This document shows, one piece after another, positions 5,817 through 6,088 of a stretch of 6,088 nucleotides of DNA. The DNA comes from Christensenella sp964592155 (GTDB lineage Bacteria; Bacillota; Clostridia; Christensenellales; Christensenellaceae): contig CAZQDA010000126.1 of assembly GCA_964592155.1 (NCBI GenBank), positions 1 through 6,088 of the forward strand, given 5' to 3'. Made by a program: the position numbers and the translations under genes. The stretch's first letter is position 1. Each line of letters starts with the position of its first letter. Below the pieces are notes generated by a model. The model made no database searches. It saw only the letters and a list, made by a program, of their open reading frames with translations, and was not told the DNA's origin.

Positions 5817-5825
5817 CAACTCTGT

Positions 5826-6088
5826 ATGGAAGAAACAAATGAAATGACATGGCGGGAATTATCAAACGAAGCCAAAAGTTCGGAAATGGATGGGAAATAT
5901 CTTACGTTTTTTGTTGACGGGCAGTTGTTTGGCGTATCGATTGCGGATGTGGTGCAAATTGTCGGAATGCAGGAAATTACGCAGATTCCTGAGTTTCCTC
6001 ATTTTGCCAAAGGAATTATTAATTTGCGGGGAAGCATTATTCCACTGATCGATATCCGTTTGCGGCTGGGAAAAATGGAAAAGGAATA
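5826..6088 (+). CDS. cheW: Chemotaxis coupling protein CheW (N-terminal part)
   Basis: The first 87 codons of a gene cut by the window end. After a short polar N-terminus (1-22), the CheW SH3-like fold begins with GKYLTFFVDGQLFGVSI (23-39) and continues through VQIVGMQEITQIP (43-55), FAKGIINLRGSIIPLIDIRLRLG (60-82 overall, highly typical). CheW links chemoreceptors to the kinase CheA at the membrane receptor array. With its short N-terminal tail the protein is more likely a stand-alone CheW than CheV or CheA, but the missing 3' part could hold a fused receiver domain, which would make it CheV. The gene has its own strong promoter and a long structured leader. Confidence 0.92.
   Translation, partial: MEETNEMTWRELSNEAKSSEMDGKYLTFFVDGQLFGVSIADVVQIVGMQEITQIPEFPHFAKGIINLRGSIIPLIDIRLRLGKMEKE

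Larger units (their letters stand above)
5530..5825 (+). ncRNA. Long structured leader of cheW, candidate cis-regulatory RNA
   Basis: If transcription begins near 5530 the cheW mRNA has about 295 untranslated bases. They contain three inverted repeats in series (listed separately) and end with a T6 tract and a strong ribosome binding site. I recognise no known riboswitch family here; in particular neither c-di-GMP class fits. It could instead be a short stand-alone RNA ending at the T-tract. No plausible gene lies in this stretch. Confidence 0.5.

Noticed and set aside
5641..5825. Flagellar sigma-28 (SigD) promoter for cheW
   Set aside because: No TAAA-N15-GCCGATAA-like arrangement is present; the visible promoter is of the sigma-A type.

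Overview
The window looks like chromosomal DNA from a motile, fermentative Gram-positive of the class Clostridia. The reasons are strong Shine-Dalgarno sites, AT-rich sigma-A type promoters, a cellobiose-type PTS permease fused to an EAL domain, an HflX with the long N-terminal extension I associate with clostridial homologs, and a CheW gene. Coding DNA is of middling GC content by eye, while the gaps, especially 5461-5805, are very AT-rich. I cannot name a genus.

All four genes lie on the plus strand, but each appears to have its own promoter, so this is a row of single-gene units rather than one operon. Positions 1-48 hold the terminator of a gene to the left. A promoter at about 91-99 drives 188-2326, a 712-residue membrane protein joining a complete PTS EIIC permease to an EAL phosphodiesterase domain with all catalytic residues present. 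It is probably a sugar-responsive c-di-GMP hydrolase. A 123-base gap with a possible promoter leads to 2450-3448, a DUF4432-type aldose 1-epimerase-like protein, which ends at a strong terminator (3482-3541).

A 227-base gap with GC-rich hairpins precedes hflX (3676-5412). Its extended -10 promoter sits so close to the start codon that the mRNA should be nearly leaderless. HflX carries about 185 extra N-terminal residues that contain an exact JAMM/MPN+ metalloprotease signature (H-x-H-x7-S-x2-D, with an upstream E), of the kind found in RadC-like proteins.

The 413-base gap 5413-5825 is the most structured non-coding stretch. It holds a perfect 16-bp palindrome, A-tracts, a near-consensus promoter (TTGACA, 17 bp, TATATT) and a leader of about 295 bases. 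The leader contains a long rod-like hairpin, a smaller hairpin and a terminator-like hairpin ending in six Ts just before the ribosome binding site of a partial cheW (5826 to the window end). A heptamer in the first hairpin can also pair with the 3' arm of the last one, so the leader may be an uncharacterised RNA switch or attenuator controlling a chemotaxis gene.

Functional link (inference): the EIIC-EAL protein could couple sugar availability to c-di-GMP, and so to motility, to which CheW also belongs. The sequence does not prove that these genes act together.
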